64,000 nt of DNA from Echinococcus granulosus. Taxonomy: Eukaryota; Platyhelminthes; Cestoda; Cyclophyllidea; Taeniidae. Below are positions 11,371-25,100 of this stretch, one piece after another (position 1 is the stretch's first letter; each line of letters opens with the position of its first letter). Made by a program: the position numbers and the translations under genes. The stretch covers positions 161,719 through 225,718 of the forward strand of contig NW_020170392.1 of the NCBI RefSeq assembly GCF_000524195.1. The letters are read 5' to 3'. The notes under the pieces are model-generated. The model was given only the letters and a program-made list of their open reading frames with translations, was not told the origin of the DNA and made no database searches.

Positions 11371-14300
11371 GGTTTTTTGATTACGCAGTGGTAGTAAATC
11401 GCTGTCTGTGAAAAAGCAGCTAGACCGACAGACGGATAATTCTCACGTAATTACACTACCTTTCCACTTAGGATTGTCTATTCGCTATCAAATCTGACTC
11501 CTGGGCACTTAAATCCAAAAGCGTTAACGCTAAATCCTGTTTAAGAAAAGGCTTGAAGCAGACTGCGAGTAGTGTAGCGACCGCGTGGCGTGTGTGCCAC
11601 ATAAATACATAGATGAGTCTCTCTCTATGAACTGCAGAGAAAAGCTTAAGGTGAGAAAAGTGGGACCTGTCCAGGGAATGTCAGGTAAAGGTTTGAGTTT
11701 GGTTAAAATACTTTTTTCCTACCTCCGAAGTTTGTGCATTGTCAAGTAAATATTGCTGCCAGAAACTAAGGCAGTTGAAAGTAGGCTGACATAGTCACTA
11801 AAATCATCTCCTCTTACTACTGTGCTGCAGAAAAGTCAATCATGTTTTGGACCAATCAAATGGTTACGCATTTGCTCCAAAATGATATTTCAACCTGAAA
11901 GAGACCCCCATACGATTATCCACCGAAACACTGAAATGGCACGTGTAGTGAGGCCTCCTCTAATTCGGCTCTGCTGCTCCCCTGAATAATCGCTGTTCCC
12001 ACAGAATTCTACGAAAGAATTCCCATAAGAATTCATCTTTTTTTCTGACTGCTTTGACATGTGTTGTCTGTATCTTGGTCCATGCCTCACTACCTTTCTT
12101 CTTAAGGCTTCCAAAGCTGGGGAGGCTGAATACACGACAATCAACGGTTGACAAAAGGAGCGAAATTTTTTTTTCTGTTTTGAGGTATAGTTTGATGTAG
12201 ATGGAACACCAATTCTTTGCCTACTATATGCTACCCCCTATCCCTGTCAGAGACTAACCTTTTAAACAGATTTTTTTAATGTCGTGAAGGGTTCTAGTCA
12301 GATAACCAACCTCCTAGTATTGTGTCAAGTAGCACTCATATGTAGTAGATAGTCCCTTTGATGTCATTTGTTTCATCGGAATTGCGTTATGCCATCACCA
12401 TCACGACTCTAGTGGACTTGAAGTATGACTTGCACAATTTGAGCATTGCATTGCCTGACACATCATTTTGACATTCTGAAGAGTTTATACATGCTCAGTT
12501 GATTAGATTATCGTTGCGTTTTACTTCCATCTTTCTCTCCTTAGCAGATTACATTCGCCCCACAGCACTACTCCCGAGGTGGTAAAATTCTTGCTCTTCA
12601 CATCACCTCTAACCATAAGTGTAAAAAGACTACAAGTTTAACCCTATAATGGAGCAATTATTCAGGTAGTTAAAGCAATATTTAAAAAGCAACTCAAGTA
12701 AATCAAAAACCGGTGAACGACCTATAATTTGTCGGCCAAACACCCAAATACCCGTCAGAGCCGCACCTCACTCATTAATTTTCTCATTTTATCCATAAGG
12801 CGCGCATTCCTCTAGACTCTCTCGCCACTTCTCCATTATGCAATTCACCACTTGCCCTCTTGTTTACCTTTAGGCAGTGCCGTCACCTCTCCTTCGTAGG
12901 AATGAATGAGCCCTAAATAACCCAACACTCGAAGGTCATGTCAACCTCATACTGCTAGCGAATGAGAGCAGGAAGAGAGTGCAGACCTGGGAATTTTCCA
13001 CCTTTGAGAGATTGCTAAACTTTTTGTATAAATAAATCCCTTTTGTGAGGTAAATATTTTCCTACGTCATGCTCTGTATAATAAAACCCATGTATTTCTA
13101 TTTTCATACAGCAGTGCTGGTAAGAGGTATTCATAATTAATCCTTCTTTGCGTAACCAAATCAACTTAGCATGAGAGTGGAGGCTTAGCTTAAAGCCCCT
13201 CGATTTTGCTTGACATGAAATTCTATGGCATACAAACACCTCTGTGTGGTTGGAAACTTCTACCTAATTCATAATAAATTGTTAAACATTTCAGGCGTTT
13301 ACCGATGCTGGAGAAATCAAGGAGGTCATAGAAATCTGGAAGATCGAGTGAGGGATGGTTTCTTCGAATCCGATGCAGAAGTTGCCATGGAAAATCCATA
13401 TGCCATTGTGGAGAAGCTAAACTGGTAATTTAGTCAGAAGCTAAATGAGGAGGTAGTCGGAGCTTTAAACGAACTCCCAGGAAACTTGATAAGGTGTCTT
13501 GAAGGAGAGGGGCTTGGAATGATTCCAAGTTCACTTTTAAGACGATCATCAATACAGTCATAATGCATTTTCGATGGTTCCATGTTTAGGGTTCTGCACA
13601 TGTTAGGAGGTCACTCTTCTTCAGCTTTCCACTTGTTATAATGTTATGGTAATTATCGTTTTGGACCTCCTATGGTGAAAGACACACCGAAGGCACTGCA
13701 TTGTTTGCTTCAATGACGCCTTTAAACTGACTTTCATTGTTTAGATGGAAGAACAAATTAAATACCTCATTTTACACCTTAATTTTGGTATACATGAGCT
13801 TAATCTCCAAAACCCGCATTTGATGAGGAATTGAATGTTTAAGGGTGAAATGGGTATTCCTGATACCTCTGCAAACCTTAGATGTACAATAAGATATCCA
13901 CTGAGTAGTGTCAACTTTTTTTATTTGTAGCTTGTGCTTAAAACTAAAAAAAATTCGCTACGAAAAGAGGATGCAAAATGTGATGGCGACAATTTTTTCA
14001 TCCACTATTGGACTTTGATGGCACTAGTATTCGCAAGCAGCCAGCGCTTTTCTTTAAGGCACTATGGATGGACCTATCGACTCGCTATTAAAATATCCTC
14101 TTTTTAACCTCATTTGACCTCCAACAGGCAATTGTCTATTCTCTACAACGTGTTTTTAACTGAACAAACTTACATAAAGATCGATCCCATGGTGGAGCCC
14201 CAGTGACCATAAACTGATCTAAAACGGTGGAGATCCTGAGGTGTGGAATAAAAATTTTCCCAATTTTATAATAACACATTCCATATAAGTCTGAAATCTT

Positions 14301-17300
14301 GCACAGCACACAGTCAACTCTAAGATAGCACGGCGGGGGTTTGAAATGTCATGTTCAACTTGACTGGCATCAGTTATTGCTACGGTCAAAAACACATGTA
14401 GTTGGCCTCACGACAACCAAAGGTCAAAATTGAACTTTTTTGAGATACACGTAGTGCCATTTTTTTCTTGCCAACTCTTCGTGGGTGTGGTGTGGCCTGT
14501 AAGTGTGAAAAGTACGTACAATTGGCGATTGAAGTCAACATCCTGCACAGATGGACTTTCGACAGCTCAACCATTTTGTTGGTTATTTGCCATAACTTCG
14601 GGAGAGGTTCCTAGAATCCTCTTTTTGGACTAAAACTAGGTGCATGGTAGATTGGAGGCTACCTGAATGAAGAAATTTACTTTTTTGATACCTGTCAGTA
14701 ACTCTGTCGTAGAGCCGGTACATCTGTGATGCGAGGTTTTAACTTAACGAAGTTCTCAGAGCTTGAATGTTATTCCTAAATTGAAAAAGACTCACCACCT
14801 TGAACCAAAGTGGAAGCAAGCACCCGAACCTACCACCTACAGTTACTCATTCAGTCGTGAAGTGTTAACATTGTTTCCATGGTACTGGTAAGTAGTCTCG
14901 TGTCCGTTTACAGAAGGACACTTAAGAATGGGAATTATCTAAGTATGCAATGGAATCCGGCCAACTTTCCCTTCCTCTTCTATATTCAATGCTGTAAAAC
15001 ACGTTCTTAAACTGACATCTGACCGAGAACCCAATGCTAAGTGCCTTCAAACTGCGTCGCGACATTTTTCTTATCAAGCTCTCTTAACGCGGTGTTTTCA
15101 CGCGCAGCAAACGTTTCGCGTCCTTAGAAATGATGCGCTGCGTGGTGATTCAAGTCCTGCCAATAGTACGCATTGTGTGAATTCATGTGAGGACGATTGG
15201 CGATGGCTCAGCAACGATCAGCCTCGAAATTGAAAGCTGGTCATTATTCGTTACACTATTTTTCTAGTATTCCGACCTTCCTTTTCGTGGACATAGGCCA
15301 TTTCAATGGTAGCATAACCCACAAGCCCCTCCTGAAAACACTCATAAGGCGTACGGGTTCGAATGGATCGGTACTGCAAAAGTACGGAAGGTTTGGTGGG
15401 CTGTCAATGCAAATGGAACAACACGCCACCAAGATGCTGACTGAGGCTAAAGCGTGCATCGTTTGAATTCCCTAAGCGTATCGTACGTGGTCTTTACTCC
15501 TCCAGTTTAGTGGTGGGACTCACAATTGAAATAGACTGCCTTCCAACATACGTCCCCAAGCCCTCATAGCAAGTTTGCAACCATGCCCCTGCCTGGGATT
15601 TCCGTTTACCCACACGCACCTCATAATGAACAATAGGAGAGCTAGGAGTATGCGTGGGTATGGGTGTGGAAGGGGGTGGAGTCTTTTGTGTATTGTAAAG
15701 AAGAGGGTTTCTGGGACAGACAGGAGGCTGGCTTGTCCAAAAACGGCCCCGTTCTGTTTGTTGACATAGCGTCAAGAATGAATCACAGTATACCCCCGTA
15801 AAAGAATAGGTTGTGTATGGGAGTCGGTCGATTTGCTGGGTAGATGTTTGGTCGGTAGGTGGTTGATTCACTCATGTATGAACTCATTCCTCTACTTTCG
15901 GCTTGACTGCAGGAGGAAGGAGGGTCTGTGAAATCGAACCACGAAATGCAGCGTCAGGGACATGTGTGCTCAGAGTACGGAGACAAAGTTGCCTCAGAGT
16001 CGTTTCATAAAAGTTTGAAAGTATCATTTTTGTTCATTTAACTGTTTGAAATCATTCTTTGCTTGGTCTTTGATGACAAGTTTCAATTAGCGTCAGGATG
16101 TACGAAAAAAATCAGACTTGTAGTGCCTGTAAATTCCTGGCATTTCTGAAACAGCAATGTAATTTGATCTGCAAACCTTGTCAATTAAGCATGTTTAACA
16201 ATGCCAATTGTAGAATTTGGCATTGCAGAATTCCCCACTCCTTGGCGTGACAGTGTTTTCGAAAAGCCTTTTGTGGTTGCTTCCTCTGCTTGCCAAACGA
16301 AAGTATTTGTTTACTTACCCGAGAAAGAATTGGGGGAGCTGCCCTGGCGGTTTGCGCTAGTTTCCTCCAACTGCTGCGGCAGTTCAATTGCGCACACCAC
16401 CACATATTTTAAGATGGTCGAAGAGGCAGGCAGAAAAGTGTAATCGAAGTCAAAACCACCATCCACAGCTTTTTTTGCTTGAATTTGTATTTAGACAGTC
16501 GTTAGAAAAATGGAGGACACATGTCTAACACTACCAAGTTAGGTATTTGCAAGGTCGTTGCTTACTTGCTTCTTCTTTTATAAATAAGAAATTGTTTACA
16601 CGGAAGTTTTACAACCTGACCTTGTATTTATGATGACCTGCCTATCGATGAGGCGGCATTAATATCGCACATGCGAAATTGTTTTCTACATCCTTAAAAG
16701 TCGGAAAGTGTCGCTTCCTTGGGTTCCTACCCTATTTTCCGTTTTATTTATAGTATGGTCCAAACTCTCCATAAGGGGGTAGTGATTCACAAATATAAGC
16801 CTTATTTGAAAAAGGTTATGGTGTGAAGGGTTTAGCAGCTCACCTGTCTACTCTTCAACCTTTTGCCTGTGCTAAATGATTTAGACAACGGTTTCGCCAA
16901 TTGGAGGCACAATAAACGTATTACGCAGCCCAGAGGGTGAAACTCACAAATGGTCTCCTGATAGGCAACGCAGGCAGAAACCCGAAGGTGACTTCCACCA
17001 CTCTGATGTACTAATTGCGTGTGGGATCGGCGATTTTATGCTTGTAGATGGTCAAGAGGACAACACTCAACTCATTGTTAATATGAAGGAGACAATGTTA
17101 GTTACCTCAACATCCATTACTGTTCTCAGCTTCTAGCAACCTTGGCAACGCTGATATTTTACTAAATTGCGCTTCCTTCACATAAACCTATCCCAATTTT
17201 TCAGCATTTTCAAGGCAAAATTGTGAGAAATGACCAGTGCCAATTTGGTCACGTGACTGACAGAGAGCCCATTTTGGCCAACAGCTTGAAATACGGCTCT

Positions 17301-18761
17301 ACTAAGGGTTCGTTGGATTCTCTAACTTAAAGCTTATGCCTTTTTCCTCCATCGCACAACTACCAGGCCAGGTCAGAGGCGCATCGTGTCACAAACTTAT
17401 GGATCCGTCTGCATCATTCGTCACGTCTAAAGGAAAAGGGTCAAAATGAGGGTAGCTAAAGGAAAAGACATTCTAAAGCTTTAGTAAAATACCCCAACTC
17501 TCCGGCTTTATGGATGATCATGCGGCTCGATCAGGTGAACTCCAGAGAGTATTGTGTTTGATTAAAACCAGACTTTTACAAGTGTAGCAACCAAGTTAGC
17601 TATCACGAGCGCGTTCAACGGTAAGTGCGCAAATTGCAGTGATACAGGCGACCAGGATAGCAGCCATGTGAGCCTTCTCTGTGTTATGGTCTAAACGCCT
17701 ACAAAGGGCTGATCTCATCAAACGAATCTCCCTGAGTTGCCGCCTATATGGACCTTCAAACCAAAGCTATTCAGTTAAAGTCAACATCTTAAACGCTGTG
17801 TAGAACAAAGAGATGCAAGCCTGCGACTGTTCTAGCCTTGCAAAAAAACCCACTTTAGCTCCGCATACACGCCTGGCCTGAGCTAACCAATATGGCTTCA
17901 AACACAGGTTGCCTGCGTTCATTAAAATTCTAAGAAGTGAATTCCATACCTCACTTTAAAAATGGTGTTACCTCACTCAAACCCTTTCCTTAAGCCACGA
18001 ATTGTGTCCACATGCAAATGGGTTACGCCTCGCTGACTGTATTGTGGCTTAGTCTCATTTTATTGACTAATAAAAGTAATCGCTAAAAGCATTTCCATTT
18101 GTTTACTTCATCTCTCAAAAAGCTTATGATGGAACAGATACGAACCCTTAAGTCTCAAGCGCCTATTATAACACTTTAGTGACGATAATGAACAACTCGT
18201 TCACTAATTTCTTATATGCCTGAGTTGAAGTCATCTTTCGGTTGTAATACGTTTAAGCATCAGTAAAAACGTCTTCATCGTATGAGTAAATAAAAACCAA
18301 ACGCCCCGCATCTTATTTGCCGACTTGATACTGTGACTTCCTCTAACCACTCAGTTACGGAGAGCGTGCTCCATAGCCAAGCTCAAAGTCTCCGTGGCAG
18401 AATCGAAAATACCCCTCTAACTGACTGATTTTGAGGCTGAAGGTAGTGCCACCACCCCACAAGGCCGTACGCGCAGGCAAACACCAGTAATGATGTTGCG
18501 ACTGGGTGATTCGACAGCTGTTCGCATCTGGGCACTCATTGGTGCATTCAAGGTCGTCAGGCTATTGGCCGCCAACTTAAAGTATATATATTCTTCAAAC
18601 AGACCCACGGTGGATTTTCTTTTGCCTTTTCCAGCTTTGTTTTTTCGTCGCCCACTTCGAGCACGACTGCCTTTCATTAGAGCATCTTATCCCGTATCAA
18701 TTTCATATGCTATAATATTTGTACGTTTTCTGCTGCTTCATACATTTTATTCGAATTCAAA
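11371..18761. other. Intergenic stretch upstream of the cyclin gene
   Basis: Nothing supported. A possible terminal exon near 13294-13350 follows a plausible acceptor (ATTTCAG) but has no partner exons. An 80-codon frame at 16201 begins inside a 9-bp inverted repeat (16199-16207 with 16217-16225). The last few hundred bases before 18762 are expected to contain the cyclin promoter or 5' UTR, but I see no recognisable element. Confidence 0.4.
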
Positions 18762-21700
18762 ATGGTTGAAGTAACCCACGGCATCTCGGGTACCCTTACT
18801 AATGAAGACGCATCACAGCCGTTGACATCTCCTAAACTTCATGTTAGCTCTGGCCGTCTACCAGATGACCATATGGCAGCGGTGCGCAGAACAGCCGCTT
18901 CTAAACGCTCCCTGTTGAAGATTCGAGCGTCTAGGAGCATCACTAGCTGCAATCGTTCAGACCTCTTCACTTCAAGGGATGAGTCCAAGAGTCCCAGTTC
19001 TCCTAGTTCCTCTGCTGATGAAGACCCAAAGCGCTCAAAGGCGGAGAGACCTTCCAGCGATCCTGAATGTAGTCCTTCTGGGTCACCAAAGGCTTCTCTG
19101 GACGGCCAGACCAGACCACTCTTCCAGCGCAGGACCAGAAATCACTCTGCTCCCATACTTTTAACATCGATTGAAAGCTGTGGAACCAAAACCTTAAATT
19201 CACCTGCGATAGTTTGTGAGGTAAGCGTCTGTTGCCGTTTGTGTGTGCGTGTGTATGTGCGTAGTGCTTCTCTCTTTCGCGAACATTCCTTTTCTCCGTA
19301 TGTTCACTTGCTCCTTCATGTGCCTTTAGCTGTCACGAATCCCCAAACATCGCCTGCAAAAGTTGCTGAAAAGCGAGCCTAGCTACCATCCCAACAATGC
19401 ATTCCTCTACTACGTCGATCCGGTTAGTTGCGGGTTCTCATTGTCTTTGTACTTTGTCTTAACGCTCTGCTTTTTTGCCGTACTATTGAGCCTGTTATTG
19501 GCTGTATCGTTCCCTCTTGTGTGCTTCTTCTCATGCTTTAAACTGCCTCCAGAGTGCATGCAAGTGAATACCAAGTCAAATGATTCGAGTCCACTAAAAC
19601 ATTGTGTAAATAGTAGAATCGGATCTCAGGTCTTACCGCAAAATTTGTTGTCAATTTTTTATACCCTTGACGCGAAAGGTTCAGCGTAGCTTACATGTTC
19701 TACACGTGCATCTGTGGGCACCAAAAACAACAGTTTTAGCAGTTTGGGGTTGAGGAAAGTGTTTGTTCCTTTGTCAGCATTTACTGTTTGTAATCCAGAT
19801 ACTCTAAAGCATTTATCTCTTGTCATTTACTGCCCTAGGCGATCATTCCGTCGTTACGTAATTGTATACTATGTTGTATCTGTCTCCACAGTAGTCTTTG
19901 TTCCACTCTGCTCATTTGACGGTTGGCATTACTATGTCTAGGACGGGTATCTGACCATCCCATCGAAATGCTTAATACATTCAGGCTATCTGCTTCAAGG
20001 TTGGGGCGAGCTGTTCGAACTGCCATGGGGGCGTTGTATTTCGTTTGGTTTCTTTGGCGGTCACTAGGACTTGACAGCTAAATGTGTGTTTGTTGGTTTT
20101 GTGTGAAGACCCGACCTCTGCATATTTAACGGTTCGGAGGGTGTGCAATTTGGGTTCCGAAAGCAGGCTCGGAATGGCAGACGGCTGAGTAGCATCCGTG
20201 TGTGCGCGCCTGCAGATATTCCTATGGCAGCTACAATCAGCTGATTCCACAATCTACCTCTTGGTCGCTCCGCCCAGCTGTTTTCGCTGTGCGCGCACGT
20301 GCAAGCATGTGCGAACGTATGTGTGCGTGCACGAACGTGCGCACTTGCAGATGACGTGCCTTTCGTGTGTGCACACGGCCCAAGAGCTTGCACACACACA
20401 CGTATGCCCATATGTGCGCCTAGACTTGAGTACAGATGCACCCAAAACCCTGTCTCCTCCACTTTGCGTGCACGTCCGCGTGCGTGCGTACGCGCGTGAG
20501 TGGATGAGAGTGGAAGTTGATCATTTCGATGTACCAGTAACACATCAGTTTTCTGAGTCGTCGTGAGGCTGTAGTAAACTCACAGAACTTCAGATTGGTC
20601 TCTCTCTCTCTCTCTCTCTACTAATTGTAGGTTGTGGAGGACAAGGTGGATGCCAACCTTCGCAATGAGGCTGTACATAGCTTGCGTTTCATGCATAATG
20701 CTTTCTTTACTCTCTCCGCAGAGGCATTCTGCAAGGCGGTTAATCTGATCGATCGCTTCATCGTTAAAGTCAAGGTGGGCTTCCCACTTGCTAAAGTTTG
20801 CTTACCTACTTCTATTTAAATGCTAAGTTTTGTTGATCCTCCTTGCAGGTTAAGCCGAAGTACATGGCTTGTGTTGCCGCCGCTGCATATTACGTTGCCG
20901 CAAAGCTGGTCGAGTCCACTCCGGTGAGCGAATCCTGCCAACATTGCCCGGTAAAGCTTATCTATGTGCTAGGATTCCAGGGTACTGTCACCTTACGGAT
21001 GAGTCACTTGTATTAACATCGTACGTTATTTTGGGGAGATGGGAGAGGGGCGTGGTACCAACGCTGCATGTCTGAAATCGGACTGCGGACGTCATCTGTG
21101 GCTTTTGCATACCATACTTAAACTATATCTTGAGTTTGGTTTCCGTATGCTTTCCAAACCTATCGTTAATTTCGGCGATTCAATGATTGTCCCTTCTCAA
21201 AATGGTGGCCGCGATAAGACCGTCTACTCCCACTGCTTCTGTAACTGGCATAATGTGGAAGTCTGCCTACCTGACGGGCTGACGCATTCGGTTCTACAGT
21301 AGGGTTAGCATCTAATTGCCATGATCTTGAGTGAATTCCTCATGAGAGTTTATCTGTTGGCCTTTAAGGAGCTCGGAGTGCCGAGTCCGGACGCGTTAGT
21401 TCAAATCTCGCACTGTGGTGGAACAGCGGCTGATCTGCTTCGTATGGAGGACATCCTGACCTCCAAACTGGGTGGAGACCTAGATGGTGTTAACGCCTTC
21501 GATTTTCTCCGCCTCTTCGCCTCCGCGGCAATAGTTCTGCCCGAAGGGACCACTGTTCCATCAAGCTTTGGTGGCACCGGGGTGGGCAGGACACCCTCCA
21601 TGGAAGCTGAAGACCCTCAGGGTCAGCTCCTTCTGCCCCCAAATTCGATGCCCGAGTCGAAAAGTGCTGAGATCACTACTTTCACTGCAAGAAATCCACA

Positions 21701-22126
21701 GAGCCGTCGTATGTACGACATTTGGAGCGCCATGACGAGCCGACTTGTGGTCTCCCTCTGTTCTCTCGAGATCTACCGTTTCAGACCGGCTACAGTTGCC
21801 TTGGCGGTACTGCATCACTTCCGTGTGTCAGAAGTTGAAGCTTTGGCTCAGCTTTGTGGTGTGAGTCTCTTGGGAGCATTGGCCCTTCTTCGCGAGGAGT
21901 AATCACGTATTCAACTCACCTATTGACGTGATTCCCCTTGTAGGTCCAGATGAACGATGTGCACCAGTGCTCAGCTTTGGTTGAGGAGCTCTACGATGTC
22001 TTCTACCGCGACTCACATCCCAGCAGTCGCAAAGCACTCGCATGGACTCTGTCCAAACGCACTTTGCTTCGTATCGGTTGTTCTAGTCCTACCACATTGG
22101 ACACAATCTCGGAGGATTGTGAGTAA
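18762..22126 (+). CDS. Cyclin G/I-family protein, six exons
   Basis: Exons 18762-19220, 19330-19422, 20631-20774, 20849-20923, 21369-21860 and 21944-22126 join with all junctions in phase 0, giving 481 aa. Residues 1-153 are a Ser/Pro-rich, charged, probably disordered N-terminus. The cyclin box follows: the Leu-rich motif LSRIPKHRLQKLLKSEP, then LRNEAVHSLRFMHNAFF, AVNLIDRFIVKVKVKPKY and VAAAAYYVAAKLVE. After it comes the segment typical of cyclins G and I, VPSPDALVQISHCGGTAADL with RMEDILTSKLG. A degenerate second cyclin fold ends near residue 470. G/I cyclins are atypical cell-cycle and stress-response regulators; vertebrate cyclin G proteins bind PP2A B' subunits. G versus I cannot be separated by eye. 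The start is the first ATG of the open frame. The TAA stop overlaps two good donor-like sequences (GTGAGT at 22119, GTAAGT at 22123), so a further exon is possible. Intron 2 uses a (TC)10 microsatellite as its polypyrimidine tract. Confidence 0.85.
20190..20510. repeat. CA/GT-rich alternating purine-pyrimidine tract in cyclin intron 2
   Basis: Dense TG, CA, CG and AC alternation runs on both sides of CACACACACACG and includes GCGCGCACGTGCA (from 20291) and GTGCGTGCGTACGCGCG (from 20478). Both strands stay open for 120-160 codons because TGTG/CACA repeats avoid stops, so these frames are not genes. Such sequence is prone to Z-DNA formation (established); whether it does so here is inference. 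Confidence 0.75.
20599..20618 (+). repeat. (TC)10 microsatellite serving as 3' splice tract
   Basis: Ten TC units end 12 bases before the TAG acceptor of cyclin exon 3 at 20631. Pyrimidine tracts bind the U2AF large subunit. Here the tract is itself a length-variable microsatellite. Confidence 0.7.
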
Positions 22127-25100
22127 GTTGACTCGGGAATGGATGTGACTGAGCGAATGGTGTGAGAACGTGGTGTTATTCCAATTCGTTACTGTATTAT
22201 AGAACCGACAAGGAAGACAACTTGCAATTCATGTTCGAGCCATAGTGGCAATCATATATGCCGCCGTTACCAGCTTGTTTGTCCCACTTTCTGCATTTCT
22301 TTCAAAAAACTCCAAAAAGCCATGCACGCATACAAGTCAGACTTAGTTCCTCTCTTCCACAAACAAAGTGTTTTTCCCCTGTCTCAGGACCATATAAATG
22401 TGGCGAAATGACCGGAACGGCACATCGCTTGTCCGGTGGCGGTAGGACCTTTTTTGTAGTCGATCCACCGCCACTGCAGCACCAATCATCATTGAACGAA
22501 GTGCTCTTTCATTAGTTTTCTTACCTCCTCCCATTTGAAGCAAAAAAAGAAAAAAAAATGTAGTAGAACCAGGGATGGTAGGCGAAGGGTGCGAATAAAG
22601 GGCCACCATTGTTGTCGTCCGACTTTATCAATCCCCTTCCCCTCCCCTTCCCCACACGCACCACCATCTCAATCTATCTCTTGCTGGCGGTCACCGGTTG
22701 TCTTTCTATCTAAACGGAGTTTTCTGTCTTACTTCCTGCACTGACCACTCGACCCTTGATCTGTGATGATGACGATAATGCCGCGGTGGAGCACGATGTC
22801 CTATCCCCTCTATGGAAGGTTGTTGCATTTACACTCGCAGACATTTCCTACCTTCTTAAGAAACCACGACTTGTTCTTTCGTTCCCGGTGTTTTTACCCT
22901 AACCTCCTCCCTTTTTCCTTCCTCACTTTGAGCTTTTGTCATTTTATATCAATGTATACCGAGAAGGGGGAAACCCCCTTCCCGTGTAGAACAGCAATGA
23001 TTTATATGTTCTCCCACCCCCCTTCCCCCTCTTCCTTCACCAGAACCAGGAACACAAAGACTTGAGTTCATGTACATGCACACGAGCACACACCCCTCTC
23101 CCGTCACATTTCTATGTGTATGGGCGTTCCATTGCGTGTGCTCGTGTGCGTGCGTGTGCATGCTGTGCAACTTTTCACGCAGTAACTCAACTAACAATAA
23201 CATCAACGGAGGCAAGCCATTGTTGGAGTTGTCGAATAAACCCAATTTGTTATCAATGATATGGTTTTTCTTCTTGTGTCTGTGCCTTGGACTCAGGCTT
23301 TCGGCACCGTAATTCTGAGGCCCCAGTAGGGATATATTTTAGACGATCTCTAGCTAGTGGACTAGTGCTGGATGGGTGGGAGTCGCGCTCCTTAACGCGC
23401 TTCAGTGACACCAGTTTCATTGTGAAAGTAGCTATGAGGTGAGGAGGGGGCTATAAGCCACCCAGAAGGTCTTAACTCCCACTTGTGACTACCAGGCGAG
23501 TGATTGGGTGGGCTGCCTGGGGTCGAGTGTCATGTGTCTACTCCAGCTGTTGCGTAAAGCCTGTTCACCTTAGGTCTCACACGGTGAGGTACAGACGACT
23601 GTTTCGCGAGGGATTGTGGCTACTGGCACAACCCGAAGGTTAGGCCATCCTGCAGTGGTGGGGTCCCAGATTGACCTGTCATCAGAACCGAGAGCTAAAT
23701 GAACGAGTTGTGTTTGCCCCTCTTCAGGGTCCAGCAACTGAAGCCACCACTTGTGTGGTTCAAATTCCCCTTCGTCAAGCTTTTAACTGTCTGTTCTATT
23801 GACGGGGGCTACTTCAATAGGCTCACTTCCTCACCAGCGTGTAGTCACGTTTAGGACCTTTATCGCTGTTGTGGAGGGAGCATTTTTTTTTCCATTGGAG
23901 ATTGGACGAATTTTAGCCGAGTGATTTGACCGGAGCTTGCCCATATGGAATTCTGGGGAAATGATCAATAAATGTGTTGATGGAAGCTAAACAATATGCA
24001 GTTTTATCGGCGTCCTCCATGTATATTCCAGTCTCATTCTAACGAACCCACTGAATGAACAGGGAACAATAGACCTCGGGAATAATGGTAGTGACTGATG
24101 TGTATAGGGGTTAAAAGGCACTATTTTACCTTATGCAAGGAGGGTTCAATATGAAACCCCCAATCTGCCTTTTGTGTCATTGAAGATGAGCGTGGCTACA
24201 AGGTGTCGGTCAGTTTTTGAGCCATCTCGCTATTTTCACATGCCGGCGGTTTTTTCCGTAAACACTTCTAGGCAGGTATACATCCAGTCGAGATTTTTAA
24301 AAGTGAAAGAACAGCATCGCTAGCATTGCATTACCTCCTCTCCTTATTGACACTGAGCGTCAATTAGAACCGAGAATGATTTATGGCCAGCGAGTGTTGT
24401 CTTGTGCCCATGCGGAGACCTCTGCATCAGGGAGGCTTTACATGTGCGTGTAATCCGGAAGAAGAAACTTTATTCTTCACCCATTCACTCGAAAGCCTTG
24501 CAGGACGGAAATCAGATGCACATCTCAATGTGCGCATTTCGCTGAAATGCTTCCACAATACCTGTACGTGTGCGCACTTCACTGATTCAGGAAAAAGGAA
24601 ACTGCGAAACAATTTGCTTTAAACGGAAATACGAGAAGTGAACGCTTTCAGATGTAAAAATTCCATCAGATACCCGCGTACATGGCGACACACACACACA
24701 TTGCGTGACTCACAGCATGGTTCAGGTCACATGCAACTTATTTCTATCCTGCTGGATTTCCCAACACAGTTTTCGCTTTTTAATAGGGCTGCCTTCGGCG
24801 TGGGGGCAAGCACACAGGACGCAAACACACACGCATCGAAAAGCACAGACCACACAAGTAAGAAGAGTCGGTGTTGCGTTTACACCTCTCCAGTATCTTC
24901 GTCACAATGAGATATTCCACCAGTGCACACCGCATAGTGCGAGGTGTCTGCCTGCCTGAGGCACGCTCGGTGGGAGGGGGAGGAGGGAGTGGAGGATGAC
25001 TAATTGCCCCACGTTTTCGCCAAGGCCTGCTTTCTGCTTTGTATGTATGTAGGCCATCAAATCAATCGATGTAGGAGAATCACATGACCCTCCCCAGGGG

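Noticed and set aside
13294..13428. Possible terminal exon after ATTTCAG at 13293
   Set aside because: Two frames both look plausible and no upstream exon was found.
20064..20566. Long open frames on both strands rich in Cys, His, Thr and Arg
   Set aside because: They arise from the CA/GT repeat, which avoids stop codons, and lie inside a cyclin intron.
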